Below, one piece after another: positions 43,095 through 63,574 of a DNA stretch of 64,000 nucleotides; the first letter of the stretch is position 1; every line of letters begins with the position of its first letter. Source of the DNA: Brienomyrus brachyistius (lineage: Eukaryota; Chordata; Actinopteri; Osteoglossiformes; Mormyridae); contig NC_064554.1 in NCBI RefSeq assembly GCF_023856365.1, positions 2,223,001 to 2,287,000 on the forward strand, given 5' to 3'. A program made the position numbers and the translations under genes. The notes under the pieces were generated by a model, which ran no database searches, had not been told where the DNA came from, and saw only the letters and a list, made by a program, of their open reading frames with translations.

Positions 43095-46000
43095 TTCTGT
43101 TTAAACCGGGGAACCTTAAATCCGATATGTTATCCGGCTATGCACGAAATCCGGCTTCGTGATACTTTAGGTAAACATGATACAGATCTCGTAAAAAATG
43201 AGCCAGAGCAACAGGACTGGCTTTGGCTGTTGATGCTGAACTAATTGAGCCGTGTTTCGTTCACTTGACACGTCCTCCTGCACCATCCTGTCTCAGGCCG
43301 AGTTCTTATCTGCGGCTCAGAAACATGTTATTTATTTGCGTCTCTCGTCTTCTTCGTGTTCTCATTTTTCAGCAACACTCGCTGCACGACAGCAAGGTGC
43401 CGCTTGGCAGCGGTATAGCTCCAGCAGATCAATGGCTGTCTCGCAGAACACATTTCAGAATAAAACGGCGCCGGTACTGGATTACCCTTCCCCCCGGAAA
43501 ACTAATGAGTTCCCCGCAGGAGTCTCTGTCCCCGCGGCGTCCATCTCAGTCGCAGACAGAAAGCGAGGCGAAAGGGTTCAGAGGCGTGCATGTGAACAAG
43601 TATATACGAAACACACACAAAGGAAAAGTTATATGAGACTTTTCCGGAAGACAGGAAGTAGATTGAAGGTGCTGTTTTTTTTCTATTTAGATACATTATG
43701 AATTTGGTTGTGCAACACTGTTTCTGTAGAGAAGTGGTGTCTCGGTACACAATTTTCTGAAACAGTCCATCACGACTATTTTCTCCTGTCTGAATGAATT
43801 CATCTTCACAATTACGAGGCTCTTCTGTAGATGGTTCCTGGCATTTTGTACTTAAATATGGCTCTGGTGCTCTGCCGAGATATACATTAATTTAAATTTC
43901 CTTAGAGAATATTAATGTGTCTGGATTGTCGGAAGAGTCAGAATATTCAGTTGCAGTCAGAGGGAGTCACAGCTAAACTTTGAAACAGAAACTCCCCATA
44001 TTACCGCTTAACTGGGGTAATATCCTTATTAGCCTTGATTTTGCTAATAAAGAGGTCATACAGTATATATTCAGTTCTAAAGCTACATGTTAAAACAGTC
44101 CCCCTGTCCTCCCGAGTCTCTGCTGCTCCGTATAGTATAGTCCCAAAGAGGCGCAGTGGGTTACGATTCACTCAGCTGTCATTACCAAAGGAGCGTGCAA
44201 CAATAAAAATCCACAGTCTGCAAGGGCTTGTATTCATAATTAATATTATCTCTCTACCTGATTATTGGAAAGGAAGTTTTGGAAACAATGGACTAGAACT
44301 GGCCGCTGGTTTGAAACACGGGGCTACCAACTCATGCATCTGATGTGACAATCAAGCTATCAGACTCACACGCTCACGCAAGAAATCTTACGTCAAATCT
44401 ATATTATTCCATTATAAACCTAAAATGTGCCACATCGAAGGCGTTGAAACAGTTTGCAAAACCTACAGACTATTTGCAAGGTAATAAAACTCACATACAT
44501 ATAAATGAGGCTGCATGGGTGTGCAGACTTGTTTCGGACTGACGATCTCACGCCAGCCAGCTGAGCAAAGTCGGCAGCTCTGGAATCATGAGGCAATGAA
44601 TATTTGTATTATTTGGGCTGCCTAGTAACCCTCGTAATACTTTTCAGTTCTCATTTTGAGTGATAAAAATGGTTTCTGTTCCCGTTTTGTTCCTCGTGAA
44701 GCGCTCGTAGCTTCCTTCCACAGACAGTCAAAAATGAAGGAAAACTTCTTGTGTGTGACCTTTACTTTCTAAGTTTCGCTGTGAAAGTAATGACATTTGG
44801 GTGTCTGGCACAGTTTGCTCTTTCTCAGACCCTGTCTGGTGCAGATATTTGATATGTTACCCGGATACCAGTTGTGGTCATACGAGTGTCAGGGAAAGAG
44901 ATTGTTCAAAACAAAAGCATATGAGCATTAAGAAAATTGCAACAGTGCCAGAATCCCTTTCATCCTCAAGTGCATGGAATGCAGTTTTTCTGCTTTTGAT
45001 GTTGACTGGTTACTATAAATAGCATCACCTGCATCTTAGCTCCCTGTTCTGTGGCCGTTTATAAACAGGCCTGTATTTTAGCGGTTATGGCTTTTTTGAC
45101 TCATATCCTCCTTAAAGCCAAAATCTTTCCTCTCCACCTCAGTATATCTTCTTATGCAGCTTCACGTATTCATCCATCATCCCAGATTCTACTCCAGGCT
45201 CATGGAATATTCCTGGACTTGGATTCTGTTCGTTCAATAATACTTACGGGGTATCTTTCCATTTACTTACCAAAGATTAGCGGAATCTGACACTGAAAAC
45301 TAGGCTCTCACTGAAAGAAGTAAAAACAAAGAAGAATTTAGAAGTGTTCATCTGCTTAAAATATATCGTCAAAATCGCTAAGTTAAATGCTTCACACTGA
45401 AACCTTTAACCAGCCACATCCTCATTTTGGACTCTTGTCTGTTTATTGAACTGATTTTCATCATTAAATGATATACAGCAATTTTACTGACAAGAGCTGA
45501 AGTTAATGAAGTCTGAAAGCAATAGAGAGGGCAATAATTAATGCATATAATATTAATCTACAGGTGTGTGCCAAGGAAATGTCGAAGCGTGGTCCTGAAC
45601 GCTCCAAGCCTCTCTGTTGCCATGGGAGTTTGGACCACCTCAGGAACCTCTCTTTGTGTCTAAGCAAATAACTCTTAATCGCTAGAGGAGGGTTCTTAAG
45701 TCTGCGTACAATGTTAAGCAGAGCTCCGTCACAGAGAAATGGCCAACTAACAGTGTCTCAGGTCTTGTTACTGACCAAAAATATAACCAGATTTATGTTC
45801 TTCTGAAATGAGGAGAATTGACGTTCCTGTGTTTTCAGATTTGTGAGCTGTGACTGAGTGTTACAATGTGAACATACACATTTCTGCAGATTTATTTCAC
45901 TTTCCGTAATTTTCAGGGACATTTTTGGGGAATTATTTGCCTGCATCGTTCCAGTTTGCACTTTCAGAAGCAGCTTGTATATTTGAAAACACGGTTTTAT

Positions 46001-46179
46001 TATTTTTATTATTTACATTTTTATTATGATAACTTTTATTACTAACATTATGCGCAGTTTAAATTGAGTAAATCTGCACAGTCACACCAGCATCAGACAG
46101 TGTGCTATCTCATTGATCTATTAAGTTTGTTTATGATCCATTAGTTTGTGATGATTCAGAATCATTCCATGGCAGTCAC

Positions 46180-46720
46180 AAACACCAGGGTGACCCTATC
46201 AGGATCTGTTCCTACCATGTCTGTCATATCCCCATTTGGCCAGCAGATGTCACTGACCCTCCCGTTTCCTTCCCTATTTCCTACCCAGTTGGTTTATTGT
46301 TCGCACCTGTCCCTCATGTAGTCCTCGTTACTAGATCAGAAGATACATGTGCTTGCCATTGCCCTGTTCCTTTGTCAGTCGTTGTAGATGTTAGTGCTGC
46401 ATGTTAGTCTCCTACATGGAGTCAGTTTTGTTGTGTCTTCCTGTGTTTCCCCACTTAGGTTGGGTCCCAACCCATGTTGTTCTTGTTTACCCCGCATGCC
46501 TTTGTTTTGGCCCCCCTGCGATCATTTTGCTTTCTAGTTTTAGGTGTTCCTAACTTCCCTAAATAGGCCCCTTTATTCTCACGTCAGCCAATGGATCATT
46601 TCTCCTTTCCCGCCCCCTATCATGACAGCTGCTGTTTGCCTGTCCTTCCCAAGCACTGTCATTGTTCATGCTTTTTGCCACATCAATGACAAGTCACATC
46701 CGTTTCCCATCTTCCTCACT
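46180..46720 (+). mobile_element. Interspersed repeat of unknown class (family U, plus orientation)
   Basis: Contains CCATTTGGCCAGCAGATGTC and ATACATGTGCTTGCC blocks spaced like their inverted counterparts at 48190-48890. No coding capacity or clear ends. The relationship is judged by eye from scattered matching blocks. Confidence 0.4.
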
Positions 46721-47228
46721 CTTTTTGTCTTGATATTTGGTTGTTAGCATTAGTCACCGCGGTCTATGTGTATTGAAATGTATTGTATATAGTATTTAAA
46801 TTTGGTTTTCATTATTTCTCCGTCACTGTGCGCGATTTCTTTTTTCTCAGAATGACAGGAGATTAGTTGTGCCTCACTGCCTCCCTTTTGTCATGTATTT
46901 TAAATGATAGAGCCATCTGTAAGCCAGACTTTGAGTCATGCTGTAGGTTTTTTTCTTGTTTAATGAGATCTCAGGGCAATAAATTTTCAGTGACGCTCTA
47001 TTCTATAGTCATTGTTGAAATGTAACAAGAAACAATCATTTCTATGAATGCTTAGGAATTATGTGTCTATATAGACTATATGTGGAATGGTGCCCCCTGC
47101 ACAGCACTCCAGCTGATCTTATTTCACATGCACTCACATAACACACAGTCTAGAGGTGCTAAGTCACATGGCTGCCTGACTTTAGACCGTGGGGGGATAG
47201 AAAGGCCATTTTAAAAAACCTTTATGAC

Positions 47229-47535
47229 AAGGGGAGAGCGTGTAAACTCAGAGGCGGGATTTGAACCTCTAGTTTGGGGTCACGGGGAGTCCAGAGCCTA
47301 TGGGCTCAAAGCATAGAACAACCTGGGATGGGACACCAACCCACCACAGGGCACACTCACACAAGCACACCTAGGGGCAATCTTGTGACTCAAATTAACC
47401 TCAGCGTGTTTTTGACTGGTGGAGGGCTGCAGTGCCCAGAGGAAACCCCACGATGATACAGAAACTCCACACACAGAGACTCGAACCCTCATCCCAGAGG
47501 TGGGAGTGCTAACCACTACAATACCATGCCCCCCC
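47229..47535 (-). mobile_element. SINE family S, diverged minus-strand copy
   Basis: Read on the minus strand it has TTGTAGTGGTTAGCACT, B box GGTTCGAGTCTC, GTGTGTGGAGTTTC and ACACGCTGAGGTTAATTTGA blocks in the same order as the 24505 copy. It ends near the equivalent of GGCTCTGGACTCCCCGTGAC. Divergence is high, so it is an older insertion. Confidence 0.75.
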
Positions 47536-48189
47536 CCCTTCATTTTGTAAATACTCGGTTAATGTTTTCGCCATGGCTGTGGCGTGTCATAGGCTGAATG
47601 CCTGGCTTCTCCTTTTGTGCAGTTCCTCTCCAGTACTCCTGTCTTTCTCCCCCCCACCACTGTCAGTGCATCACTCTTCTGAGCAATTACACTGTGCCTT
47701 TGTCTGCAGGCTTCCTGTGGGACTTTACAGATAAGGCAGTCAGCACAGTGTCCTGCGTACAAAGTGCAATATATTGCAAACCCTCCCTCCATCCTGCTTG
47801 GCCTTAATATGTTGCATGAGTACAGAGACACCTGATATCATTCCCGGTGCCACATGCGCGCCGCATTTTAAAGCAGGTCTTCTTTTAGCCTCAAGATAAC
47901 GCCTAAAATCCACGGCATTTGCTATCCAGCACCATAAATGTTTATATCCAGATCCACAGTAAGTGATGGAGCTGCTGAGAAAAGAACTTTTTTTCCTACA
48001 GGGAACAAAATTCAAGACAGCGCTTCCCACTACACAGACCTAAATGTACGTATCAGAAGCATTCGCCGTGCCAGCTAATGCAATCACACTGCAATAAAGT
48101 AAGAATCAGGGCAATTCGGTTTTTGATTATACACTTTAAATATATCAATGTGCATGTCATGTATGAAAGAGGGACAATCTATGCTCAGC

Positions 48190-48890
48190 TTGAGTAACAC
48201 TGAAGGGAACTTTATTATGTACATAAGCACACATAATTACAGACAAGGGGACCGTAACAGGTAAAAACCTGGAGGATCCAAACGGACGGGACTGGGACGA
48301 AATTGAACAAAGGGGAGCAGCTAAGGTACAGCAACGCTGAACTCAAACTCTAACATGGGAAACTTCTACAACCACACTGATGACCGAGCTAGCCAATCAG
48401 GCGAGGGCAGACACATGTATACAGAGTTAACAAGGACCTAGCAGCAGCAGTTTAGTTATGCCATGTTTTTAGTCATTTATAAACACATTCATAGCAAATA
48501 ATGCATTCATAAAGCATTATAAACATGGCTAAAAATATTTATAAAAAGGCATAACATATTATAGCCATGTTTATAATGCATTATGACTGCCTTATGGAGT
48601 TCTCATCTATAATACCCTATAAATAATATATACCCTATTATAATGCAGTGCAAAGCATCCTTAAAGCTTATACTTACCATTTTAATGCAATATGAATGTG
48701 CTTATAAATTACTAAAAACAGGGCCTTAAGTAGAGTGTTAACGACCTAACTAAAGACAGGTGTAGATGGTTAGCACATCAGGCTAAAAACAATGAGGTAA
48801 TTACAGGATGACCAGCGACCTCTGCTGGCCAAATGGAAACGTGCCGGACTAACGGCCCTGACACTGTATTTACAATTATTACAAAGAACA
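48190..48890 (-). mobile_element. Interspersed repeat family U, minus copy split by a MITE
   Basis: On the minus strand, CCATTTGGCCAGCAGAGGTC, then (after the MITE at 48459-48740) ATACATGTGTCTGCC and a GTGGTTGTAGAAG block follow the order of the copy at 46180. The palindromic MITE lies inside it. Confidence 0.4.
48459..48740. mobile_element. AT-rich palindromic MITE
   Basis: Repeated inverted blocks such as GCATTCATAAAGCATTATAA and TTTATAATGCATTATGACTG allow extensive fold-back. It ends in CAGGGCCTTAAGTAGAGTG, an end type common in fish MITEs. No coding capacity. Confidence 0.6.
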
Positions 48891-49514
48891 AGACAAAACC
48901 TACACATATCAATAGTTCATAACAATGGTGTTTGTGGAGGTTTTTACATAGACGTGAAGTCAGGAATTCTGAAGACTAATCAATGTTCAATGTCATTATT
49001 TGGTACTTACTGAGTTTCTGTGATATGCAGCAGTTCTGACCTATCATTAACACTGAGAGCACACTAATCGGCTGGGGATGTTTAGGTCTCGGGCTTCAGA
49101 GAGTTAAGACAAAACCTACACATATCATGTAATTACAAAATAGTACATGTGTCAGACTGCTTGTGAAAAATTGAGTTTGCAAACAAAATAGGGAGTCTAA
49201 ATCAGTGTTCTATAAACATAAAACAATGCAAGTTTCATGGAATGTTCCTCAAACTACAGCCATCTAACTTTAGAGTTTATTTCACTGTTTATTACAGTCT
49301 TATGCTGCATTATTGATCAACAACAAACAACAAACAAACAACAAATAAACAACAAAATGTTTCATGAGTCCCATTAAGAGATGTTTCCTGTATCCAACCG
49401 TGAAGCTATGGGCAAGCAAAAGCTATTAATGGCCAATAAATTAATTCAGTGTTCTTAGGCATAACAGTAAAGTTCTTTCCTGGGATGAGCTCATTGCCGA
49501 TGGTCACTGAGGGC

Positions 49515-50553
49515 TTAGGGTACAGCAGCAGTTACAGGCACCATGTTATGAAGGAGCTCTCTTGAAGACCTGGACTGCATGGTGTCGGGTGCCAGCTGCA
49601 GACAGACACTGCTGTCCGCTGCCCCCACGGCAGGGTGAATGTGGGGCCCCTGGGTTCCCCTCCTGGCACGCTGCACGGCCGCCGCCAGCCGCCACTGGAA
49701 TGTCTTGCTGAGCGCCACGTACAGGAAGGGGTTGACACAGCTGTTGGCGTAGCCCAGGCTAATAGCTACATGGTAGGCATACAGGAAGATACGTCCGGGT
49801 CTCTGCACGCCCAAATGGGCCAGCTGCAGGGCATGGTAGGGCGCCCAGCAGATGAAGAACACCTGGCAGACAGCTATGGCCATGCGGGTCACCTTATGCG
49901 TCCGTACCCGCAGACTCCACACGGGCAACGGCGCTACGGCTGAAAACAGGCTACGGAGGATGTGGGATAAGGCCACGCCGATGATCACCAAGGGCAGGGC
50001 GAAGGCTAGAACGAATTGGTACAGGGTGAACCAGTAGGTATCTCTGGCTGGGTCGGGCAGCAGCAGAGTGCAACCCACTGAGCCATCTTGCAGGGGCATG
50101 AGGCCCGCATACAGCCACACGGGGTGACAGTCAGCAGAGACATGAACCACTCAAGGCCCACAGCGGAGGCGGCAAGGCGCAGTGTGTGAATGCGGCTGGA
50201 GCGAATGGGGTGCATGGTGGCCAGGTAGCAGTCCAGGGTCATGATGGTGAGGATGTAGGTGCTGACGATCTGGCTGTTGGAATCCAGCGCGGTGATGATC
50301 GTGCACGTAGCCGCGCCAAAGTGCCATGAGCCGTTGCCAAGGAGTTGGTGGATGAGGAAGGGCATGCCTAGCAGAAATAGTAAATCCACAACAGACAGGC
50401 TGAAGATGAAGATATCTGGCACGGTCTGCCAGACACAGAACTTGGCCTTCTTTACGATGGTGTAGATCACAGTGCAGTTCCCAGTTTTGCCCAGGAAACA
50501 GATAATCGCGAAAATGCTCGGCGACAGGATGTTGTGATTCGCCGCTTGATATT
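49515..50553 (-). pseudogene. mchr1: Melanin-concentrating hormone receptor 1-like GPCR, main exon, frame broken
   Basis: Class A GPCR of the MCH receptor family, normally a plasma-membrane, Gi/Gq-coupled receptor for MCH. The exon starts after TTCTTACCTGTAG. TM1 (GNCTVIYTIV), VPDIFIFSLSVVDLLFLLGM with TM2, [20 protein letters not shown] with TM3, TM5 (YWFTLYQFVLAFALPLV), TM6 (FFICWAPYH) and TM7 (SLGYANSCVNPFLYVAL) all resemble MCHR1 more than MCHR2. Two lesions: one base is missing in a C4 run (50121-50124), shifting frame after TM4 so the product ends at 50006; and the DRY Arg is Cys (TGC, 50228-50230), a CpG-type change. The downstream frame stays open for 211 codons, so the loss is recent or the missing base is an assembly error. 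Stop at 49515-49517. Confidence 0.82.
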
Positions 50554-51011
50554 CTACAGGTAAGAAGAGAAAGAGAAAATAAAGCAACTCCTACCCTGAA
50601 CAATTTGAAATATACTGGGTTGCTTTCATCCGATCAACCCGACTTTTCTATGAAATGCCATCACGAAATGAAAGATCGTTTCTCTAAAAACAAACGTTGC
50701 TGTTCATCACTGTGGTGCTGAATAAGGAAAGCAAATATCAAATCAAATACGTTTAATTCCTGATATATTTGTCATATGACTGAGGGTTGTTTTGGAACGT
50801 GCTAAAGGATTTTTTTTTATTTAGTATTTTTATTCTACGAAATGTCAACTAAGTGTCACCATACTATTATCATACTGAACTTGCCTGACGAGTGTCTCCA
50901 AATTCAAACATTCTTTGACTTATTTTTCAAGCGAAAGGACTACATGACACCTAGCTCCACTCTTTAAGCGCCCCGATTATTATCTTCTCTGTCACGATAT
51001 AAAACACCTAC
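50554..51011 (-). other. Putative receptor intron and flank
   Basis: Sequence between the main receptor exon and the candidate first exon, 458 bp, starting GTAGGTG and ending TACCTGTAG on the minus strand. Nothing else is recognised. Confidence 0.45.
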
Positions 51012-51087
51012 CTTCCAGATTTCCAGTTGAATTATACAAAGAAACCAATGAGTTGTCGTGTGACACGACATTTTCTTTCGGATAGGG
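51012..51087 (-). pseudogene. mchr1: Candidate first coding exon of the mchr1-like receptor
   Basis: On the minus strand an exon ending AAG^GTAGGT leaves one base, the phase needed by the main exon. In that frame it reads VVSHDNSLVSLYNSTGNLE, with an N-S-T glycosylation sequon as expected in an extracellular N-terminus. However, the frame has TGA at 51088-51090 and no ATG. An ATG exists one frame off (AAAATGTCG), so another single-base lesion or a different first exon is possible. Confidence 0.35.
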
Positions 51088-51155
51088 TCATTTGCCAAGC
51101 AAAAATGTCCGGGAAAAAGAGTTACATCTCAGAGCTGCAATTTCGAAAAAAATAA

Positions 51156-51260
51156 AAAATAAATAATAATAATAATAATAATCTGCGATGGGCTGGCTCC
51201 CCATCCTGGGTTGTTCCCTGCCTCGTGGTAGGACAAGCGGTTTGGAAAATGGATGGATGG

Positions 51261-51314
<54 letters not shown>

Positions 51315-51316
51315 GC
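51156..51316 (+). repeat. (TAA)n microsatellites flanking a SINE piece
   Basis: Short (AAT)n at about 51160-51183 and a longer (TAA)n array of about 17 units at 51262-51314. The long one directly follows the GGATGGATGGATAATAATAA tail of the SINE fragment. Confidence 0.88.
51184..51261 (+). mobile_element. SINE family S, short 3' fragment
   Basis: CTGCGATGGGCTGGCTCCCC through GGTTTGGAAAATGGATGGAT, with an internal loss after CTGCCTCGTG. Confidence 0.82.
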
Positions 51317-51632
51317 CTCTGGGGTTCGAGTCTCCGCCTGGGTCACATGTGTGTGGAGTTTGCATGTTCTCCCCATGTCGTCGTGTGGTTTTCTCCGGGG
51401 GCTCCGGTTCCCCCCCCCCCCACAGTCCAAAAACATGCTGAGGCTAATTGGACTTGCTAAATTGCCCGTAGGTGTGCATGTGTGAGTGAGTGACTGGTGT
51501 GTGAGTGAGCCCTGTGATTGGCTGGTCCCCCATCCTAGGTTGTTCCCTGCCTCGTGCCCATTGCTTCCGGGATAGGCTCCCCGTGACCCAGTAGGACAAG
51601 CGGTTTGGAAAATGGATGGATGGATGGATAAT
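51315..51632 (+). mobile_element. SINE family S, head-truncated copy
   Basis: Starts near the B box (GGGGTTCGAGTCTCCGCCTG) and runs through the full body to GGTTTGGAAAATGGATGGAT. It lacks the A-box region and abuts the TAA array. Confidence 0.85.
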
Positions 51633-52806
51633 AAAACAATAGGCAGCTAACGCTAAACCCTAAATAATATGGTTCTCCATACTCTGGTAAATGCTGTTCT
51701 TCTGTTGGCTCCTATAATTTTCAAATTCGTTTTCAAAACACTTATAGACATCAAGATGGTGCGGAGAGCTGCTGCTGTGGTGATGTGGAGCATGAAGGTT
51801 CATGCTCAGCTGCACGTTTCAGAAAAGGCGTCACTAGGCACCTCAGCCGCAAAGTCAAGCGCTACAGCATCGCATTTCCATGCAATCCATCTCATTTTAT
51901 ATCATTCTTCTTTGTCTGGAACTTGATATAAGCAGATTGCTGTTAACATTTTACATTTAAATTACATTTTACATTTTTAAAAGTAATATTGTTCCTAAAA
52001 GGATCGGAGTAAAATCTGAGAAATGCATTGGCATGAATAAAGCCAATTGTTACAATTTTTGTTTAAAGAATAATGATTTAGGTGGTATCCCGGTTGCCTC
52101 GTAACTCCCGTGTTTGGGGTTAGAAACCCATTTCCGCACTGGTACTGCACTGATCCCCCCACCACACACACACACACACACACACACTGTCCCTGGTCAT
52201 ACCATTAGGTTAATTAGCGTGTCTTAATTTCTAATATAATATATAGCACGGTGTGCTACGATAGATTGGTTCCCAGGTGTATCGTTGCATATCCCACACG
52301 AAAATATAATTATTAGCATTAGAAGAGGGGTGGATTGTCCATACATCCATCCATTTTCTGTGGATTGCAAGTTAAACTATTCGCTTTACAGGAATACCAC
52401 AAGATGTCGCACATTTCACGGTTTTACCAAAAATGTTATGTCCACGTGGTATTTTATATGCTGGACAGTTCTTGCAGCTGTTTAGAGCGCGGAAAAGTCA
52501 CTATGTCGCGGTTTATCACATAAGATAATAATAGTTCTCCTGGTATGGTATAAATAGGCTATGTAAAGAAAGAGGAAATCTAATTTTGCCAAAATGAGCT
52601 ATATATAAACATGCATATAAATATGCATAAATATTTTCCTGGTTTATTACTGAATAGAAAAGCACGATGTTATGCTAGATAAAATGTCATAGTGTATTCG
52701 TTATTAAATAATTGCTCATTGCAGCAGGGATATTTTGCATAATAATTTGCAATCACAAGTTTCTGAACTGTGCGAAATGATGAGAGAGATATCGCGAGCT
52801 TTGTCA
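51633..52806. other. Spacer between receptor remnant and grb2 promoter
   Basis: No gene recognised. (CA)n at 52163-52187. The sequence is AT-rich. Confidence 0.6.
52163..52187 (+). repeat. (CA)n microsatellite
   Basis: About 12 CA units after CCCCCCACCA. Confidence 0.9.
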
Positions 52807-52900
52807 GCGCAGCGCGAGCCCGTAACTAGCACGCGACATCTGGGCGGAAGCGGAAATAATGTGGGATTTTTTTAAAGAAAAAAAAACATTAAGACATTTA
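52807..52900 (+). promoter_or_regulatory. Probable grb2 core promoter
   Basis: A local CpG-rich patch (AGCGCAGCGCGAGCCCG) and two adjacent ETS-type sites in GGGCGGAAGCGGAAAT (52843-52858), with no TATA box. This is typical of housekeeping promoters, and it lies just upstream of a good first-exon donor. The exact start is unknown. Confidence 0.45.
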
Positions 52901-53009
52901 GCTAGCTAGTTAGCAAGAGTAGATATAACAACTGGAAACGTTTAGTGTCAACGGTAGATCCGAAAGCCAAAATCCTGAGGAGGGCTGAGTTAAGCCAGTA
53001 GGCAGAAGG
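52901..53009 (+). other. grb2: Probable grb2 non-coding exon 1
   Basis: A 5' UTR exon ending AGAAGG^GTGAGT. GRB2 genes begin with a non-coding exon followed by the ATG exon, which this layout reproduces. The left boundary is arbitrary. Confidence 0.45.
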
Positions 53010-54559
53010 GTGAGTTTTTGTTCATTTTAGCTGACCGAGGCACAGAAGAGGGAAAAATGGGTTTTTCTGTGCGTGACGCGTACGGGGCCTGTCTGTTTGC
53101 CCTTTTTCGATGCGACCAAGTTACCAACAAAAGGATTAGTATCGCCGAAGTGGGGCGCTTGTCTTATGAACGCACTGTCTAATGTTTCTTACGGTTTAAC
53201 GCGTTAATTATACACGAATTACTAAGACATGATGCTTAATCAGGTAGTCCACTGGGTGGGTTATTTCTGGATGTTTGGGGGTAGCTCTTCAGCTAATGGG
53301 TCGGCGCTGATGTCGACGCGTACGTGTTTAGCTGGCTAGCTGTATAAGGTAACTGATTATAAAAATAAGGCTCTACGAGCCTATTGAGTCTTTTAAAAAA
53401 CTGGGAATTTGTAAATTTGGGTTTTCTTGACTATGTTCATCTGTAAAGGCTTTCTTCTAGAACAATCCAGAAAGGAGTAACTTTTAAATCAAAGATGCTA
53501 TTAATATCTTCATGTAGTTAGTTATCTGGTGGACAGCTGTTTTTTTAATTACCATTGTAAACTATATTTATTACTTTCTAGTTGTTCTTTGTAGATGTTT
53601 ATGGCGTGGAGACAATACTGGGCAGTTAACATTTCTTGTTAGTAAATATACCGTCCTCTTGGACCCATCAGAGGCTTAAAGTTTTGAGAAGACTTGAATG
53701 ACATGCAGCCCCAGCAAATGTTTGTCGCTACATGTACTTCTGAATGTGTTTGGGAGTCTCATGAGGCTTATATGTTTTGCATCCTGTCCGTGTTGCCATG
53801 CCTCCGAGTACCGCCGATTATGCGTAATAAGGCGAAAAGGTTCCTGTCAGTTCGATTTTCCTTTGTGTGGCAAGTGACACTATATACACGCTTTCTAGTA
53901 TGGAATGGTATTTTGATACGCACAATTGACTGTAACCCCTATAGCTGACTATTAAGCACCTAAAAATGTGCATGAAACTAAACAGTTCGGACGCGGATGC
54001 ATTTACATATTTAATGAAACAAGCATGATTGTTTGAATGCATTGACAAGGCGGCAGTTCTGTAACAACTGTACAGTGTATACAGTATTGTCGATATGTCA
54101 GTACTGATTAAATCAGCCTTTCTATGGTTCTCTGCTTTGTTCGCATTATAATGTTAGGAAGTAACGTGCATCAGATTTTATCCTGATGATTGAGGACTGT
54201 CTTATGTTTGACAACGGTACCAAATTCTGTACGGTCATTGGATCACAGCCATCGCAGGAATAGTAATGGTTGTTTGCGATTAAGCACGTTCCTATTGGGC
54301 GATATTTCGCTCCCCCGGTCCGATTGGCTGTTTTGTGGTAAAGGACGGTGGTAGTTGGCCATGCGGAATGTCAGCCGAATGGTTTCCTTCCTCTATTGAG
54401 GACTCTTTGCGTTTTAATACCAGTCGCAGTTCAGGGTGGGGTTCTGTCTAACACTTGGATATCAGGGTTAAATATAGTTTCTCCATATATAGTGTATTTG
54501 CGAGTGTTGCGAGCGCAGTTACTAGGCCAGTGATTATTAACGCATATTTCCTTTTGCAG
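53010..54559 (+). other. grb2 intron 1
   Basis: About 1.55 kb between the non-coding exon and the ATG exon; the acceptor is TTTCCTTTTGCAG. No repeat recognised. Confidence 0.5.
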
Positions 54560-63054
<8,495 letters not shown>

Positions 63055-63097
63055 TGAGTACAGCTTGGACATTGCATGTGTGTCTGTGTGCACCAGT

Positions 63098-63098
<1 letters not shown>

Positions 63099-63134
<36 letters not shown>
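63099..63134 (+). repeat. (GT)n microsatellite
   Basis: About 17 GT units, 45 bp after the grb2 exon donor. Confidence 0.92.
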
Positions 63135-63136
<2 letters not shown>

Positions 63137-63574
63137 GGCGACCTTTTAGCAAACTTACCCAAAGTGTTTTCTTGGATGCACGGCTGACTTTTGTAGTCTC
63201 TCAGAATTAGTGCCTGTGCATGTATCCGCTACATGCGCCCTGGCTGACTGCTGGACAGGCTCCCCCTCTGCTGCCCGGCTACAGTAATGTGCATGTTAGG
63301 ATGAGCCATATTGGGGGCCTCATTGGGGGCCTTACCCTGACGATGTCAGCTGTGCAGCAGAAGGAAGGAGGTCTGCCCACAGGGTCCGCCATCATCTTTT
63401 GAACAGTAATTGGCCTGTCCCCTGTCTTTCCCGTCTCCCCCCTGCGCCTCCTTTCGCGCCTCCCGTCGCCCCCCGCCCCATGCCTTCCACCCTGTACCTC
63501 TTCACACGTCCCATCTCTCATGGTCTCCCCCGACCTCCCCTCGCACCTGCGTGCACGTTCCTCGTCTGCCCCAG

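Larger units (their letters stand above)
42701..49514. other. Intergenic spacer, repeats only
   Basis: Between usp43 and the receptor remnant I recognise no exon on either strand. It includes SINE pieces (42966-43094; 47229-47535), two related interspersed elements in opposite orientation (46180-46720 and 48190-48890) and a palindromic AT-rich MITE (48459-48740). The parts 43100-46150 and 48900-49500 show no recognised feature. The latter presumably includes the receptor 3' UTR; TTTATT at 49276-49281 is a minus-strand AATAAA. Confidence 0.6.

Noticed and set aside
43252..43701. Plus-strand frame of 149 codons in the spacer
   Set aside because: No domain or conserved motif seen; overlapping frames of similar length suggest chance.
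49635..50037. Plus-strand frames of up to 102 codons
   Set aside because: Antisense shadow of the receptor exon, without homology or start context.
51188..51485. Frames with long Asn, Ile or Tyr runs
   Set aside because: Translation of the TAA microsatellite and SINE copies.
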